From NCBI RefSeq assembly GCF_009729415.1, contig NZ_MPKW01000023.1, positions 328,181-392,180 on the forward strand: a stretch of DNA of 64,000 nt, written 5' to 3'. The notes under the pieces are model-generated. The model was not told the origin of the DNA. It did no database searches and was given only the letters and a program-made list of their open reading frames with translations. A program made the position numbers and the translations under genes. Of this stretch, positions 7,575-15,634 are shown piece after piece (position 1 is the first letter of the stretch; the number at the start of each line of letters is the position of its first letter). This DNA comes from Mycolicibacterium sp. CBMA 234 (GTDB lineage: Bacteria > Actinomycetota > Actinomycetes > Mycobacteriales > Mycobacteriaceae).

Positions 7575-8756
7575 GTGGACGCCGCAATCGCCGCGATCGG
7601 TCACGCACTGGCGCTGGCCGGTTCGATGACGTGGGAGATTGTGTGGGCGCTGATCCTCGGGTTCGCGCTGTCGGCGGTCGTGCAGGCCGTCGTCCGGAAA
7701 TCGACGATCGTGCGGCTGCTCGGCGACGACAAACCGAAAACGCTCGCGGTGGCCGCGGGGCTGGGCGCGGCCTCGTCGTCGTGCTCGTATGCGGCGGTGG
7801 CGTTGGCTCGCTCGCTGTTTCGCAAGGGCGCGAACTTCACTGCGGCGATGGCTTTTGAGATCGGCTCGACCAACCTCGTCGTCGAACTCGGCATCATCTT
7901 GGCGCTGCTGATGGGCTGGCAGTTCACCGTCGCCGAGTTCGTCGGTGGCCCGATCATGATCGTGGTGCTCGCGGTGCTGTTCCGGTTGTTCGTCCGGACC
8001 CGCCTTGTCGACGCGGCCCGCGTGCAAGCGGATTACGGCATCGCCGGCTCGATGGAAGGCCATGCCGCGATGGACATGTCGGTGCAGGGCGAGGGCTCGT
8101 TCGCCAAGCGCCTCTTGTCGGCGCCAGGGTTCACTTCTGTGTCGCATGTGTTCGTCATGGAATGGGCGGCGATCCTGCGAGACCTGATCCTCGGCTTGCT
8201 CATCGCCGGGGCCATTGCTGCTTGGGTGCCAAGCACGTTCTGGGAGAACTTCTTTCTGGCCGGCGACCCGGCCTGGGCTGCGGTCTGGGGACCCATCGTC
8301 GGCCCGATCGTGGCCATCGTGTCGTTCGTCTGTTCCATTGGCAACGTGCCGTTGGCCGCGGTGTTGTGGAACGGCGGCATCAGCTTCGGCGGGGTGGTCG
8401 CCTTCATCTTCGCGGACCTGCTGATCCTGCCGATCCTCAACATCTACCGGAAGTACTACGGCACCCGAATGATGCTGACGCTGCTGGCCACCTTCTATAC
8501 GTCGATGGTTGCCGCGGGGTATTTCGTCGAATTGGTTTTTGGAACAACCGGTCTTATCCCCACCCAGCGCAATGCCATGGTGATGGAGGGCGGAATCTCG
8601 TGGAACTACACCACCTGGCTCAACATCGTCTTCGTGCTCCTGGCCGCGGTGCTGGTGGTCCGCTTCGTCACGACGGGCGGCATTCCGATGCTGCGCATGA
8701 TGGGCGGCTCACCTGACGCGGCGCACAGCGGCACCCACGGCGACACCCACGGTTAA
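7575..8756 (+). CDS. ArsP/DUF318-type membrane permease
   Basis: An integral membrane protein of 393 residues from the preferred GTG at 7575 (401 from the ATG at 7551). It has eight or more hydrophobic segments. The conserved Cys/Ser-rich motif SSSCSYAAVALARSLFRKGA and the second Cys motif FVCSIGNVPLAAVLWNGG mark the ArsP_1/YraQ permease family. Some members export organoarsenicals; most are uncharacterised. The short tail HSGTHGDTHG is His-rich and could bind metal. No ars regulator is adjacent. Its stop overlaps the stop of the convergent gene by 4 bases. Confidence 0.85.
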   Translation: MDAAIAAIGHALALAGSMTWEIVWALILGFALSAVVQAVVRKSTIVRLLGDDKPKTLAVAAGLGAASSSCSYAAVALARSLFRKGANFTAAMAFEIGSTNLVVELGIILALLMGWQFTVAEFVGGPIMIVVLAVLFRLFVRTRLVDAARVQADYGIAGSMEGHAAMDMSVQGEGSFAKRLLSAPGFTSVSHVFVMEWAAILRDLILGLLIAGAIAAWVPSTFWENFFLAGDPAWAAVWGPIVGPIVAIVSFVCSIGNVPLAAVLWNGGISFGGVVAFIFADLLILPILNIYRKYYGTRMMLTLLATFYTSMVAAGYFVELVFGTTGLIPTQRNAMVMEGGISWNYTTWLNIVFVLLAAVLVVRFVTTGGIPMLRMMGGSPDAAHSGTHGDTHG

Positions 8757-9106
8757 ACGCCCCGTTTGCGCCGGGCCGGAGCCGACGACACGGCGAGCAG
8801 CTGTGCCGCATCGACGAGCAGTTGGCGATCAACGGTGGAGTAGAAGCCAGCCGGTGTCGACTGCAGGATTCCTATACAACGGGCGTGGACTTGGTCTACC
8901 CGTAGCCCGAATTCGGCGAAACTCTCCTCGTCGGGTGCCTGGCCGTAGGGCGCCCACTTGACCAGGAAGGCGAGCATGCGCCGGTCGACAGACCCAAGTT
9001 TGCGGTGCTCCCCGGGGGTCGGCGCACCGAGCTGTATGACGGCCGCATCCTGCGACGAATCCATTACCGGCGGGCACGTTTGAGTTGTCGATTGGCTGGT
9101 TGGCAT
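8753..9106 (-). CDS. Small hypothetical protein (DUF3263-like)
   Basis: A 117-residue protein without signal peptide or membrane segment. The centre (DRRMLAFLVKWAPYGQAPDEESFAEFGL) resembles short actinobacterial DUF3263-type proteins, in which a WAPYG-like segment precedes a helix-turn-helix-like FG region. The assignment is from memory of the pattern. The C-terminus is basic (ARRKRGV). The stop shares a TTAA palindrome with the permease stop on the other strand. Confidence 0.6.
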   Translation of the reverse strand: MPTSQSTTQTCPPVMDSSQDAAVIQLGAPTPGEHRKLGSVDRRMLAFLVKWAPYGQAPDEESFAEFGLRVDQVHARCIGILQSTPAGFYSTVDRQLLVDAAQLLAVSSAPARRKRGV

Positions 9107-9234
9107 GGGTCCTCCAGCTAGAGCGGTCAGGTGGTCATGGGCGCGAGTTCGGCGCCATTGATGAAGCTAGCCCCGAGATACCCCACAGGTGCGGTGTCGC
9201 AGCTGCGGGCCGCGAGGACTCGTCGGGGCGCCAA

Positions 9235-10143
9235 TCACCCGGGCGGCGCATAGCCCCGGGCCGTGACCAGGTCGTGGGTGATCCGGGCGAAGGCAACGGC
9301 GGCCGCGCTGTGATACCCCGCCGTTTTGCGCAGGAGGGCGACGGTGCGCGTCGGGATGGGTGGGTCCAGTGGCACCGGCGTCAGGTACGGGTGGTCGTGG
9401 GTGACGGCGTCCGGCAAAACCGTCGCGAGCGGCGTCCGTTGCACCATCTCGGTGAGGGCCTGCACGGAGTTGGCTTCCACCGTGATCCGCGGGTCGACGT
9501 GGTGCTCCGCGAAGTAGGTGTTGATGTGGGTGCGGGTGAGGAAGTCGCTGCTGAGCAGGGCCAGGTGGACGTCGTCCAGGTCGCGGGCCGGCAACGGGTC
9601 GGGCAGCGTTTGAGCCCGTGGGCCGCTGGTCACGAGGCCGAGGTGCTCGGTGAACAGCGCGGCGGCATCGATGCCGGGGACCGCAGCCCCGACGAAGGCG
9701 ATGCCGATGTCGAGGTCGTCGTCGAGGAGTCCTGCTTCGATACCGTCCTGGGACATCTCGGACACCGTGAGGCTGATTCCGGGATGACGGGCGTACAGCT
9801 CGGCCGTCAGCGGGCCGATGAGGTACGTGATGAACGTCGGGGTGATGCCCAGGCGGATGTGACCGCGCGAGAGGTCTTGGACGTCCTCGATGGCCCGTTC
9901 GGCCGCGGCCAATTCACGCAGCGCACTCCGGGCGCGCTCGGCGTAGGCCGCGCCGGCGTCAGTCAGTCGCACCGTGCGCCCGCTGCGGTCGAGCAGCTGG
10001 ACGCCGAGCGTGTTTTCCAGTTGCTTGATCTGTTGCGAAAGCGTGGGTTGCGACACATATAGCTCTTCGGCGGCCCGCGAAAAGTTGCCATTTTCGGCGA
10101 CGGCGAGGAGATATCGCAGGTGACGAAGCTCGAGTCCGGCCAT
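9235..10143 (-). CDS. cynR: LysR-family regulator, CynR-like
   Basis: 302 residues from the ATG at 10143. The N-terminal winged helix (LRHLRYLLAVAENGNFSRAAEELYVSQPTLSQQIKQLE) is followed by a periplasmic-binding-type effector domain. Long blocks match E. coli CynR as I recall it, including LDRSGRT.RLTDAG, ITPTFITYLIGPL, MSQDGIEA and VEANSVQAL. CynR activates cyanase genes in response to cyanate. Here cynS lies divergently, one small gene away, which makes the assignment strong. The operator palindrome overlaps its own -10 (TATAGT on the minus strand, 10152-10157), suggesting negative autoregulation. Confidence 0.9.
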   Translation of the reverse strand: MAGLELRHLRYLLAVAENGNFSRAAEELYVSQPTLSQQIKQLENTLGVQLLDRSGRTVRLTDAGAAYAERARSALRELAAAERAIEDVQDLSRGHIRLGITPTFITYLIGPLTAELYARHPGISLTVSEMSQDGIEAGLLDDDLDIGIAFVGAAVPGIDAAALFTEHLGLVTSGPRAQTLPDPLPARDLDDVHLALLSSDFLTRTHINTYFAEHHVDPRITVEANSVQALTEMVQRTPLATVLPDAVTHDHPYLTPVPLDPPIPTRTVALLRKTAGYHSAAAVAFARITHDLVTARGYAPPG

Positions 10144-10154
10144 GCCTGCCAACT

Positions 10155-10191
10155 ATAGATGGCATCTATGGAAAAGGTGAAGATTGTCTAT
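10155..10191. promoter_or_regulatory. LysR-type operator between cynR and the cynS transcription unit
   Basis: 10155-10169 is a perfect 7-1-7 palindrome (ATAGATG G CATCTAT) containing the LysR T-N11-A core. After a 7-base gap a degenerate second site (10177-10191) ends in CTAT at the same phase. The layout is ATAG-N7-CTAT-N7-gtga-N7-CTAT, the spacing of a LysR tetramer site. A TATACC hexamer at 10200-10205 would put the operator at about -57 to -21, where activators of this family touch polymerase. Confidence 0.75.
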
Positions 10192-10252
10192 TGGACGTTA
10201 TACCTGCTGTTCCTGCATGGTGAATTCAACACGACAGAAAAGGAAACATCTC

Positions 10253-10480
10253 ATGAAGAAGAACATCGTCGCCGCCGTGACAACAGGACTGGCTGCCGGC
10301 GCATTTGCCGCGGTCGGCCTGGGCCTGGCCACCCCGGCGCTGGCGGACACCGCAGGCACTGTGGCCATACCGGGACCGGTGGCGGTCTACCCGCAGGACG
10401 CCATCCTCGGTGGCGCCAACCCGTACGTGCCGTTCGGTAGCAACCCGATGGTGCCGTACGGCGTCTGGAACCAGCACTGA
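10253..10480 (+). CDS. Small exported protein in the cyanate operon
   Basis: A 75-residue protein starting at ATG 10253 after an AAAAGGAAA ribosome site. Residues 1-30 (MKKNIVAAVTTGLAAGAFAA...ATPALA) form a Sec signal peptide, leaving a mature peptide of about 45 residues rich in Pro, Gly, Asn, Tyr and Val, with no cysteines (PYVPFGSNPMVPYGVWNQH end). It is the first gene downstream of the CynR-like operator, and cynS starts 46 bases after its stop. I recognise no family. It may be cotranscribed with cynS by position only, or have a wall-associated role. Confidence 0.7.
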   Translation: MKKNIVAAVTTGLAAGAFAAVGLGLATPALADTAGTVAIPGPVAVYPQDAILGGANPYVPFGSNPMVPYGVWNQH

Positions 10481-10526
10481 GCCGCAGACTGAAGCAGACC
10501 CCACCCTCTGGAAGGAAGCGCGCAAG

Positions 10527-10997
10527 ATGATCCACGCTCAGTTCGACCCCACCGCCCGTCAGTTACTCGCCGCCACCGCCGTCGAGGCGAAGACTCGCAA
10601 GGACCTGTCCTGGCAGCAGATCGCTGACGCCGCCGGACTGTCGGTCGCTTTCACCACCGCGGCCGTGCTCGGCCAGCACGCGCTGCCGGAAGAATCCGCC
10701 AAGGCGGTCGGCGCACTGTTGGGGCTGGACGACGACGCCGTGCGGCTGCTGCAGACCATCCCGACGCGGGGTTCGATCCCCGGTGGCGTGCCCACCGACC
10801 CGACCATCTACCGCTTCTACGAGATGCTGCAGGTCTACGGCACCACGCTCAAGGCGCTGGTCCACGAGCAGTTCGGCGACGGCATCATCTCGGCCATCAA
10901 CTTCCGGCTCGACGTGAAGAAGGTTGCTGATCCTGACGGTGGCGAACGTGCCGTCATCACCCTGGACGGCAAATACCTGCCCACCGTGCCCTTCTGA
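10527..10997 (+). CDS. cynS: Cyanate hydratase (cyanase)
   Basis: Decamer-forming cytosolic enzyme converting cyanate and bicarbonate to ammonia and CO2 (via carbamate), which detoxifies cyanate and supplies nitrogen. At 156 residues it has the standard length. The C-terminal catalytic domain is nearly invariant: PTDPTIYRFYEMLQVYGTTLKALVHEQFGDGIISAINF. The three catalytic residues Arg96, Glu99 and Ser122 fall at exactly the E. coli positions. The N-terminal half is the helical POU-like domain. Start is the ATG at 10527 behind GGAAGG. No carbonic anhydrase (cynT) or cyanate transporter (cynX) accompanies it. Confidence 0.97.
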   Translation: MIHAQFDPTARQLLAATAVEAKTRKDLSWQQIADAAGLSVAFTTAAVLGQHALPEESAKAVGALLGLDDDAVRLLQTIPTRGSIPGGVPTDPTIYRFYEMLQVYGTTLKALVHEQFGDGIISAINFRLDVKKVADPDGGERAVITLDGKYLPTVPF

Positions 10998-11116
10998 TTA
11001 GTGCCGGTGACGGCCTATCATGGTGGGGCACGTCACAAAAATTTTCGCAATAGCAAATTCTCGTGGCAAACTAGACACAGGCCTATGACGGCCGGCTTCG
11101 AGAGGATGGACGCGGC

Positions 11117-12181
11117 GTGGCTACGCACCTACGGATTGCGGCGGTGACCTGGTTGGTCGCAGCCCCGGTAATTGGTGCCGGGGTGGCCAATGCGGCTCCG
11201 CACGACGTTCCCCTTGCGCCGGGAACATCGACTGATTCTGGCGGCAGCAGCAGCTCGGGCGGTACGCGCCCGAGCTTGCCGTCGATCGGCAATCTGCCCA
11301 AGACCTTTGGTGGGTTGGCCACCAGCGTGGTCACGGCCGGAGCTGGCGCCCTGACCGGTATCGGAGCCCCGTCTTCGGTCGGCCAGCAACTTATCCCCAA
11401 GTTCGGCAACGGCCGCAGCGGGCCGAATCTCCCGACTGTCAACGCTGCCCCGAATACGTCGTCCGGCGCGTCGACGGGCGTTGCCGGCGGGTCGAACAGC
11501 GCGCAATCTAGCGAATCCGACAACATTGCCGGAACCCCCGCGCCGACGCCGTCGACGGCCAGCAACCCGGTGGCGACCACCTGGTGGTCGGACGGCGCCA
11601 GCGCTGTCCAGGCGGTCGGCCAGACCATCGCTGCGGCTGTGGATGCGCCGACCGTTCCGGTAACGGCGTTGGCAGATCTATTGCCCCCGGTCGTTGGGGT
11701 GCCCATCAGTACCGTCGCTGCACTGCCGGGATTTGCTATCGCGCAAGCGGCGGACATGCTGACCGCGACGGCTGCGTCGCTGCCGTCGGTTGCTGCCATC
11801 CCGTTGGCGGTCGGGCCCAACGCCCCGTCGTCGGTGCACCCGCTCGGAATGCCTGTCCAGGCGTCGGCATCTCTTGGTGTGCAGCCGGATTCGCGTCTGG
11901 CGGGACCCGTCGGTGGTTCCGGCTACCTGCCTTTGCGTGGGCCTGAGCCGGCAGATCGGACCTTCGCTGCCGACAACCCGATCGTCGCGGGACCGCAGTT
12001 CCGCGCCGGGTACTCCGATGATCTTCGTGCTGCCGGTATTAGCGAGGTCGCCGCCGTCGCCGTGCCCGGCTTCACCGGCATCCTGGTGCTGACCGGAGCC
12101 GGTGGGCTGATCGGCCTGCGCCAGGCCCGCGCTGGTCGTGCCATGCATGGCGGGTCCGGCGCCCGCTTCATCGGTCAGTAG
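11117..12181 (+). CDS. Exported Ser/Gly/Pro-rich protein with C-terminal membrane anchor, unknown function
   Basis: A 354-residue protein from GTG 11117 (AGAGGA ribosome site). The N-terminus has a signal peptide (IAAVTWLVAAPVIGAGVANAAP). Residues ~30-150 are low-complexity Ser/Gly/Thr/Pro. A middle region of Ala/Val/Pro-rich amphipathic helices follows (~160-230). Near the C-terminus a hydrophobic stretch (EVAAVAVPGFTGILVLTGAGGLIGLRQARAGR) is followed by basic residues, as in a tail anchor. This suggests a surface protein tethered at both wall and membrane. No enzymatic motif is visible. Confidence 0.75.
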   Translation: MATHLRIAAVTWLVAAPVIGAGVANAAPHDVPLAPGTSTDSGGSSSSGGTRPSLPSIGNLPKTFGGLATSVVTAGAGALTGIGAPSSVGQQLIPKFGNGRSGPNLPTVNAAPNTSSGASTGVAGGSNSAQSSESDNIAGTPAPTPSTASNPVATTWWSDGASAVQAVGQTIAAAVDAPTVPVTALADLLPPVVGVPISTVAALPGFAIAQAADMLTATAASLPSVAAIPLAVGPNAPSSVHPLGMPVQASASLGVQPDSRLAGPVGGSGYLPLRGPEPADRTFAADNPIVAGPQFRAGYSDDLRAAGISEVAAVAVPGFTGILVLTGAGGLIGLRQARAGRAMHGGSGARFIGQ

Positions 12182-12198
12182 GCCGGCATTCGTCAGTG

Positions 12199-12234
12199 AA
12201 CTCACGACGTAGAGTGCGCTCTACGTCGTGAGTT
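12199..12234. terminator. Perfect 16-bp inverted repeat, probable terminator
   Basis: AACTCACGACGTAGAG and CTCTACGTCGTGAGTT flank a TGCG loop 18 bases after the preceding stop. No long T-tract follows. It works as a strong hairpin, and may belong to the dispersed intergenic palindromes of this genome. Confidence 0.7.
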
Positions 12235-12537
12235 TCGTTGTGACTGAATGTGTTTAGCGGCGATGATCGTGAATTGCATGAAAGATGTTGGTGTGCAACG
12301 CCTTTGGTGAATTCGCTCGATTGACCCGCCGGTGGCTGGCGCCGGCCAGACGACCTCGAATTTGCGCCTACCACACCTTGGCGGCAGTTTGCCAGCCGAC
12401 ACGCCGAGCGGGTGCTGCGGCTCATTTTGGGCGCCATTCATCCGAGGTGCAAAAAATGGGGGAGACCGCCTAGTCTGATGCGGTACCTCGAGTACGCAAA
12501 TTCAGACAATCCCTGGCCGACGCCGAACTTTGGAGCC
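12235..12537. other. Intergenic stretch without a supported gene
   Basis: About 300 bases upstream of the L,D-transpeptidase. The first part is less GC-rich. TAGTCT at 12471-12476 is a plausible -10 for the downstream gene (start near 12483, then a ~55-base leader). Short open frames here show no protein-like composition. Confidence 0.4.
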
Positions 12538-13809
12538 GTGTTGACCTCATCCCGCCGTGTTCGTGGCGCCTGGCTGGCCGCTGCGCTGGCCGTTCTTGCC
12601 GTGCTCGGTGGGACCGTGGTGTCGTCGACGTCGCGCTGCCAGGAGGGTTGCAAGGTCGTCGCTGCGGCACGTGATCTGTCGGCATCGGAGCCCGCGGCAC
12701 CCGAGCCCGCCGCGCTGCGCGTCACGCCGGCCGGCGGGTCGTCTGACGTCAGCCCGGCCACGCCGGTCAATGTGACAGCTGCCAGCGGCACCATCACCGC
12801 CGTGTCGATGGTCAACGGGGCTGGAAAAGAGATTCCCGGGACCCTCGGACCCGACGGCAAGACCTGGACGCCCGCCGAGCAGCTGGGCTACGGGCGCAAG
12901 TACACGATGACCATCGAGGCGCGCGGCCCGTCGGGCATGCCGTCGCGGCAGACGTCGAGCTTCACCACGCTGGACCCGACCTACCAGACCGCGGTGTACC
13001 TCAACACCGTGTCCGGGGCCTCCCTCAAGGAGGGCGAGACCTACGGCATCGGTACGGTCGTGGTCGCGCACTTCGACGAGAAGATCGAAGACAGGGCCGC
13101 CGCCGAGCGCAATCTCGTGGTCACCACGAACCCGCCGGTGCCCGGCTCGTGGCACTGGGTTGACGACGCCAATGCGCATTGGCGGCCGGAAAAGTACTTC
13201 GCACCAGGTACCACGGTGAACGTCGCGGCCAAGATCTACGGGATCCGGGTCGGCGACGGAACGTACGGCCAGCAAGACGAGCAGGTGTCCTTCCGGATCG
13301 GCAACGCCCACGTCTCCGTCGCCGACGACCGCACCCACCAGGTCAGCGTCTTCGACAACGGCAAGCTGGTGCGCACCATGCCGACATCGATGGGTATGGG
13401 CGGCACCGAGACCGTCGGCAACACTGTCATCTCGTTCTGGACCCCGCCGGGCGTCTACACCGTGATGGACAAGGCCAACCCGGTGATCATGGACTCTTCG
13501 ACGTTCGGATTGCCGGTCGGTAGCCGCCTCGGCTACAAAGAGACCATCCCGTGGGCCACCCGGATCAGCCATGACGGCATCTACCTGCACCAGCTGAACG
13601 CGACCATCTGGGCGCAAGGGAAGCAGAACACCTCGCACGGCTGCCTGAACCTCAACAGCGAGAACGCTAAGTGGTTCTTCGACTTTGCCGTACCGGGCGA
13701 CGTGATCGAGGTGCGCTACACCGGCGGCCCACCGCAGATGCTCAGTCAGAACGGCGACTGGAGCATGCCGTGGGATCAGTGGATGCGCGGCTCCGCGCTG
13801 CCGCACTAG
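12538..13809 (+). CDS. L,D-transpeptidase (LdtMt2-like, YkuD catalytic domain)
   Basis: Periplasmic enzyme that makes 3-3 cross-links in peptidoglycan, the main cross-link of mycobacterial walls and the target of carbapenems. The 423-residue product from GTG 12538 has an N-terminal membrane/signal segment (AWLAAALAVLAVLGGTVVSS), two Ig-like domains (~65-270) and the YkuD domain. The active site SHGCLNLN carries Cys369, with the upstream histidine in ISHDGIYLHQ. The DWSMPWDQWMRGSALP end matches LdtMt2-type proteins. SRCQEGC shortly after the membrane segment could be a lipobox-like or disulfide pair. An ATG at 12478 is an alternative start. Confidence 0.92.
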   Translation: MLTSSRRVRGAWLAAALAVLAVLGGTVVSSTSRCQEGCKVVAAARDLSASEPAAPEPAALRVTPAGGSSDVSPATPVNVTAASGTITAVSMVNGAGKEIPGTLGPDGKTWTPAEQLGYGRKYTMTIEARGPSGMPSRQTSSFTTLDPTYQTAVYLNTVSGASLKEGETYGIGTVVVAHFDEKIEDRAAAERNLVVTTNPPVPGSWHWVDDANAHWRPEKYFAPGTTVNVAAKIYGIRVGDGTYGQQDEQVSFRIGNAHVSVADDRTHQVSVFDNGKLVRTMPTSMGMGGTETVGNTVISFWTPPGVYTVMDKANPVIMDSSTFGLPVGSRLGYKETIPWATRISHDGIYLHQLNATIWAQGKQNTSHGCLNLNSENAKWFFDFAVPGDVIEVRYTGGPPQMLSQNGDWSMPWDQWMRGSALPH

Positions 13810-13931
13810 CTAATTTCGAGCGGCCGGACGAATCCCTCCGCGAGGACAAGCGGGCCAAGTGTGAACTATCTCACTGTGTCCGGTATTTGGGCGTAGCCTT
13901 AGGGGCATCTTCGGCAAGGAGGGAGATGCGA

Positions 13932-14237
13932 ATGAAAGGCGCGTTCCACGATCCGGTGGATCATTCCCGCACCACGCAACCACACGCCGGTGAATCCTTC
14001 ATCGACACTTTGTGGCTCCCTGGCCTGGGCCTGATCGCACTCGGCATCGTCACCATCGCCGGCTTCGTGTTCGCAACCGCGTTCGGCCACACGGGGCTTG
14101 AACTGCCGCTTGGCCTGATCGCCGGTGCGCTGGTCACCGGAGGGGCTCTGATCATTACGTTCGAGCACTTGCGGGTAAAGAGGGTCGAGCAGCGGTGGCT
14201 TGCAGACCATCCCGAACGGCGGCTACACGCAGGCTGA
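13932..14237 (+). CDS. UsfY-like small membrane protein
   Basis: A 101-residue protein from the ATG at 13932 (AAGGAGGGAG ribosome site). The first 25 residues, HDPVDHSRTTQPHAGESFID, resemble my recollection of M. tuberculosis UsfY, encoded near sigF. Two transmembrane helices follow (~31-55 and ~62-80), then a basic tail VKRVEQRWLADHPERR. Function is unknown in the family. Regulation by SigF would be expected if it is UsfY, but I do not see a convincing SigF promoter upstream. Its stop abuts the stop of the convergent pirin-GNAT gene with no gap. Confidence 0.65.
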   Translation: MKGAFHDPVDHSRTTQPHAGESFIDTLWLPGLGLIALGIVTIAGFVFATAFGHTGLELPLGLIAGALVTGGALIITFEHLRVKRVEQRWLADHPERRLHAG

Positions 14238-15551
14238 TCAGTGCGGCAGGAGCCGCAGAATCTCCGGCGTCCGCGGGTCAAGGATGTCGTCGAAGTCATG
14301 GTGCTTTTCGACGTATGCCTTGACCATGGGGCAGATCGCCACGATGCGCTTGCCCTGCTCGCGGGTGGTCTTCAGTGCTTGGGCGATGAGCACGCTGGCC
14401 AGCCCGCGTCCGCCGTACGCCGGGTCGATTTCCGTGTGGTAGAAAACCCGCTGTTCGCCGTGTTCGATGAAGGCGGTGAGCCCCACGGACTTTCCGTCGA
14501 CGCCGATGCCGAACCGATCGGATTCCTGGGTGACCTCGACGGGTGCGCCGTTCTTGTCGGTGAGCATTACGCGGACCTTTCCGGTGGTGGGTGGCTGCCG
14601 GGGGATCAGGCGGGTGGTGGGTAGCGGGGGAGCGGGCAGCCGAGCGGGCTCACCTTGATAGCCGATGACCTCGCCGAATCGCTCCGACTCGGCCTGCCAC
14701 TGATTCCGGAACTCGACGATTTCGTCGTGCGTGCGCCCCACGAAGTTCCACCACATCAGCAGTTCTTCGGTGAACGGCGTACCGCCCAACACGACGGCAC
14801 GCGCCGGTTCGGTACCGGTGTTGGTGAGGGCCAAGTGCCTGAATCCGACGCCCTGATAAGCCATTTCGTACGGACGGACGGGCGTCCCCGCGACGGTCAG
14901 CGTGCCCTGGTCGAGCAGCACGGCGTGCTCGAAGGTGGGGTCGACCTCGAACTCGACCGTATTGCCGCCAGGCAGATCGACCTGGGCGCCCAGCAGCGGC
15001 GTGTGCGTGTGCACCGGTGACTGCTGCCCGGCGAGTTCGCCGAGAAACACCGACACGATGGCGCCTCCGAAGGAAACCGGTTGTGGCGCATAGTGATCGA
15101 AGTGGCGCGGGCCGTGGCGCGCAGAGTCGGGCAGAGCCACCCACAGCTGCACGCCGTGCAGGATGGTCGTTGCCGGGGTGGAGACCTCGGAGTGACAGAT
15201 ACCGGCGCCGGCCGACATTAGATTGAGCTCGCCCGGCCGCACCATCTCGTGCACACCGTGTGAATCGCGGTGCTCGATCTCGCCGCTGAACAACCAGCTG
15301 ACCGTCTGCAAGCCGGTGTGCGGGTGTGGCGCGACGTCCATTCCCGGCCGGGTACGCACGTCCTCAGGGCCGTAATGATCGACGAAACACCAGGCGCCGA
15401 CCAGCGAGCGTTCCCGCTGCGGCAGGGTGCGACGGACCTGCATGGCGCGCGGTCCACCCAACGGCACCTCGCGTGGTTCGAGAATCTCGATGCGTTTGGG
15501 AGGGCCCGCCGCGCAGTCGAATTCGACGGGTTCTGCCTCAAGATTGCTCAC
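14238..15551 (-). CDS. Pirin-GNAT fusion protein
   Basis: A 437-residue cytosolic protein from the GTG at 15551 (GGGAAGG ribosome site). Residues ~1-290 are a complete pirin bicupin: RIEILEPREVPLGG, the metal-binding HPHTGLQTVSWLFSGEIEHRDS block and the AGICHSEVS motif. Pirins can act as quercetin dioxygenases or redox-sensing cofactors. After a ~30-residue Pro-rich linker the last ~100 residues form a short COG2388-type acetyltransferase (VEVTQESDRFGIGVDGKSVGLTAF ... YHTEIDPAYGGRGLASVLIAQAL), with the acetyl-CoA loop at YGGRGLA. The two units usually occur as separate proteins. Confidence 0.88.
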   Translation of the reverse strand: MSNLEAEPVEFDCAAGPPKRIEILEPREVPLGGPRAMQVRRTLPQRERSLVGAWCFVDHYGPEDVRTRPGMDVAPHPHTGLQTVSWLFSGEIEHRDSHGVHEMVRPGELNLMSAGAGICHSEVSTPATTILHGVQLWVALPDSARHGPRHFDHYAPQPVSFGGAIVSVFLGELAGQQSPVHTHTPLLGAQVDLPGGNTVEFEVDPTFEHAVLLDQGTLTVAGTPVRPYEMAYQGVGFRHLALTNTGTEPARAVVLGGTPFTEELLMWWNFVGRTHDEIVEFRNQWQAESERFGEVIGYQGEPARLPAPPLPTTRLIPRQPPTTGKVRVMLTDKNGAPVEVTQESDRFGIGVDGKSVGLTAFIEHGEQRVFYHTEIDPAYGGRGLASVLIAQALKTTREQGKRIVAICPMVKAYVEKHHDFDDILDPRTPEILRLLPH

Positions 15552-15634
15552 GATTCGCCTTCCCGCCTGCGTACCATCGTCGCGTTCGTTCCGACCATAC
15601 CCGCGCCGTCCTGGCCCCAACCTGAAAGTAAGCA

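Noticed and set aside
6432..8147. A 571-codon minus-strand frame across tRNA-Tyr, the hydrolase and the permease
   Set aside because: It runs through a tRNA and two well-supported genes and shows no protein motif.
9085..10062. A 325-codon plus-strand frame opposite the LysR gene
   Set aside because: Gly/Arg/Val-rich shadow; the minus-strand LysR domain is clear.
10155..10191. Assignment of the divergent regulator as OxyR because of the ATAG-N7-CTAT spacing
   Set aside because: Protein sequence blocks match CynR and cynS is adjacent; no peroxide-sensing cysteine pair is present.
12547..13806. A 419-codon frame antisense to the L,D-transpeptidase
   Set aside because: Shadow frame; the plus-strand protein has all active-site residues.
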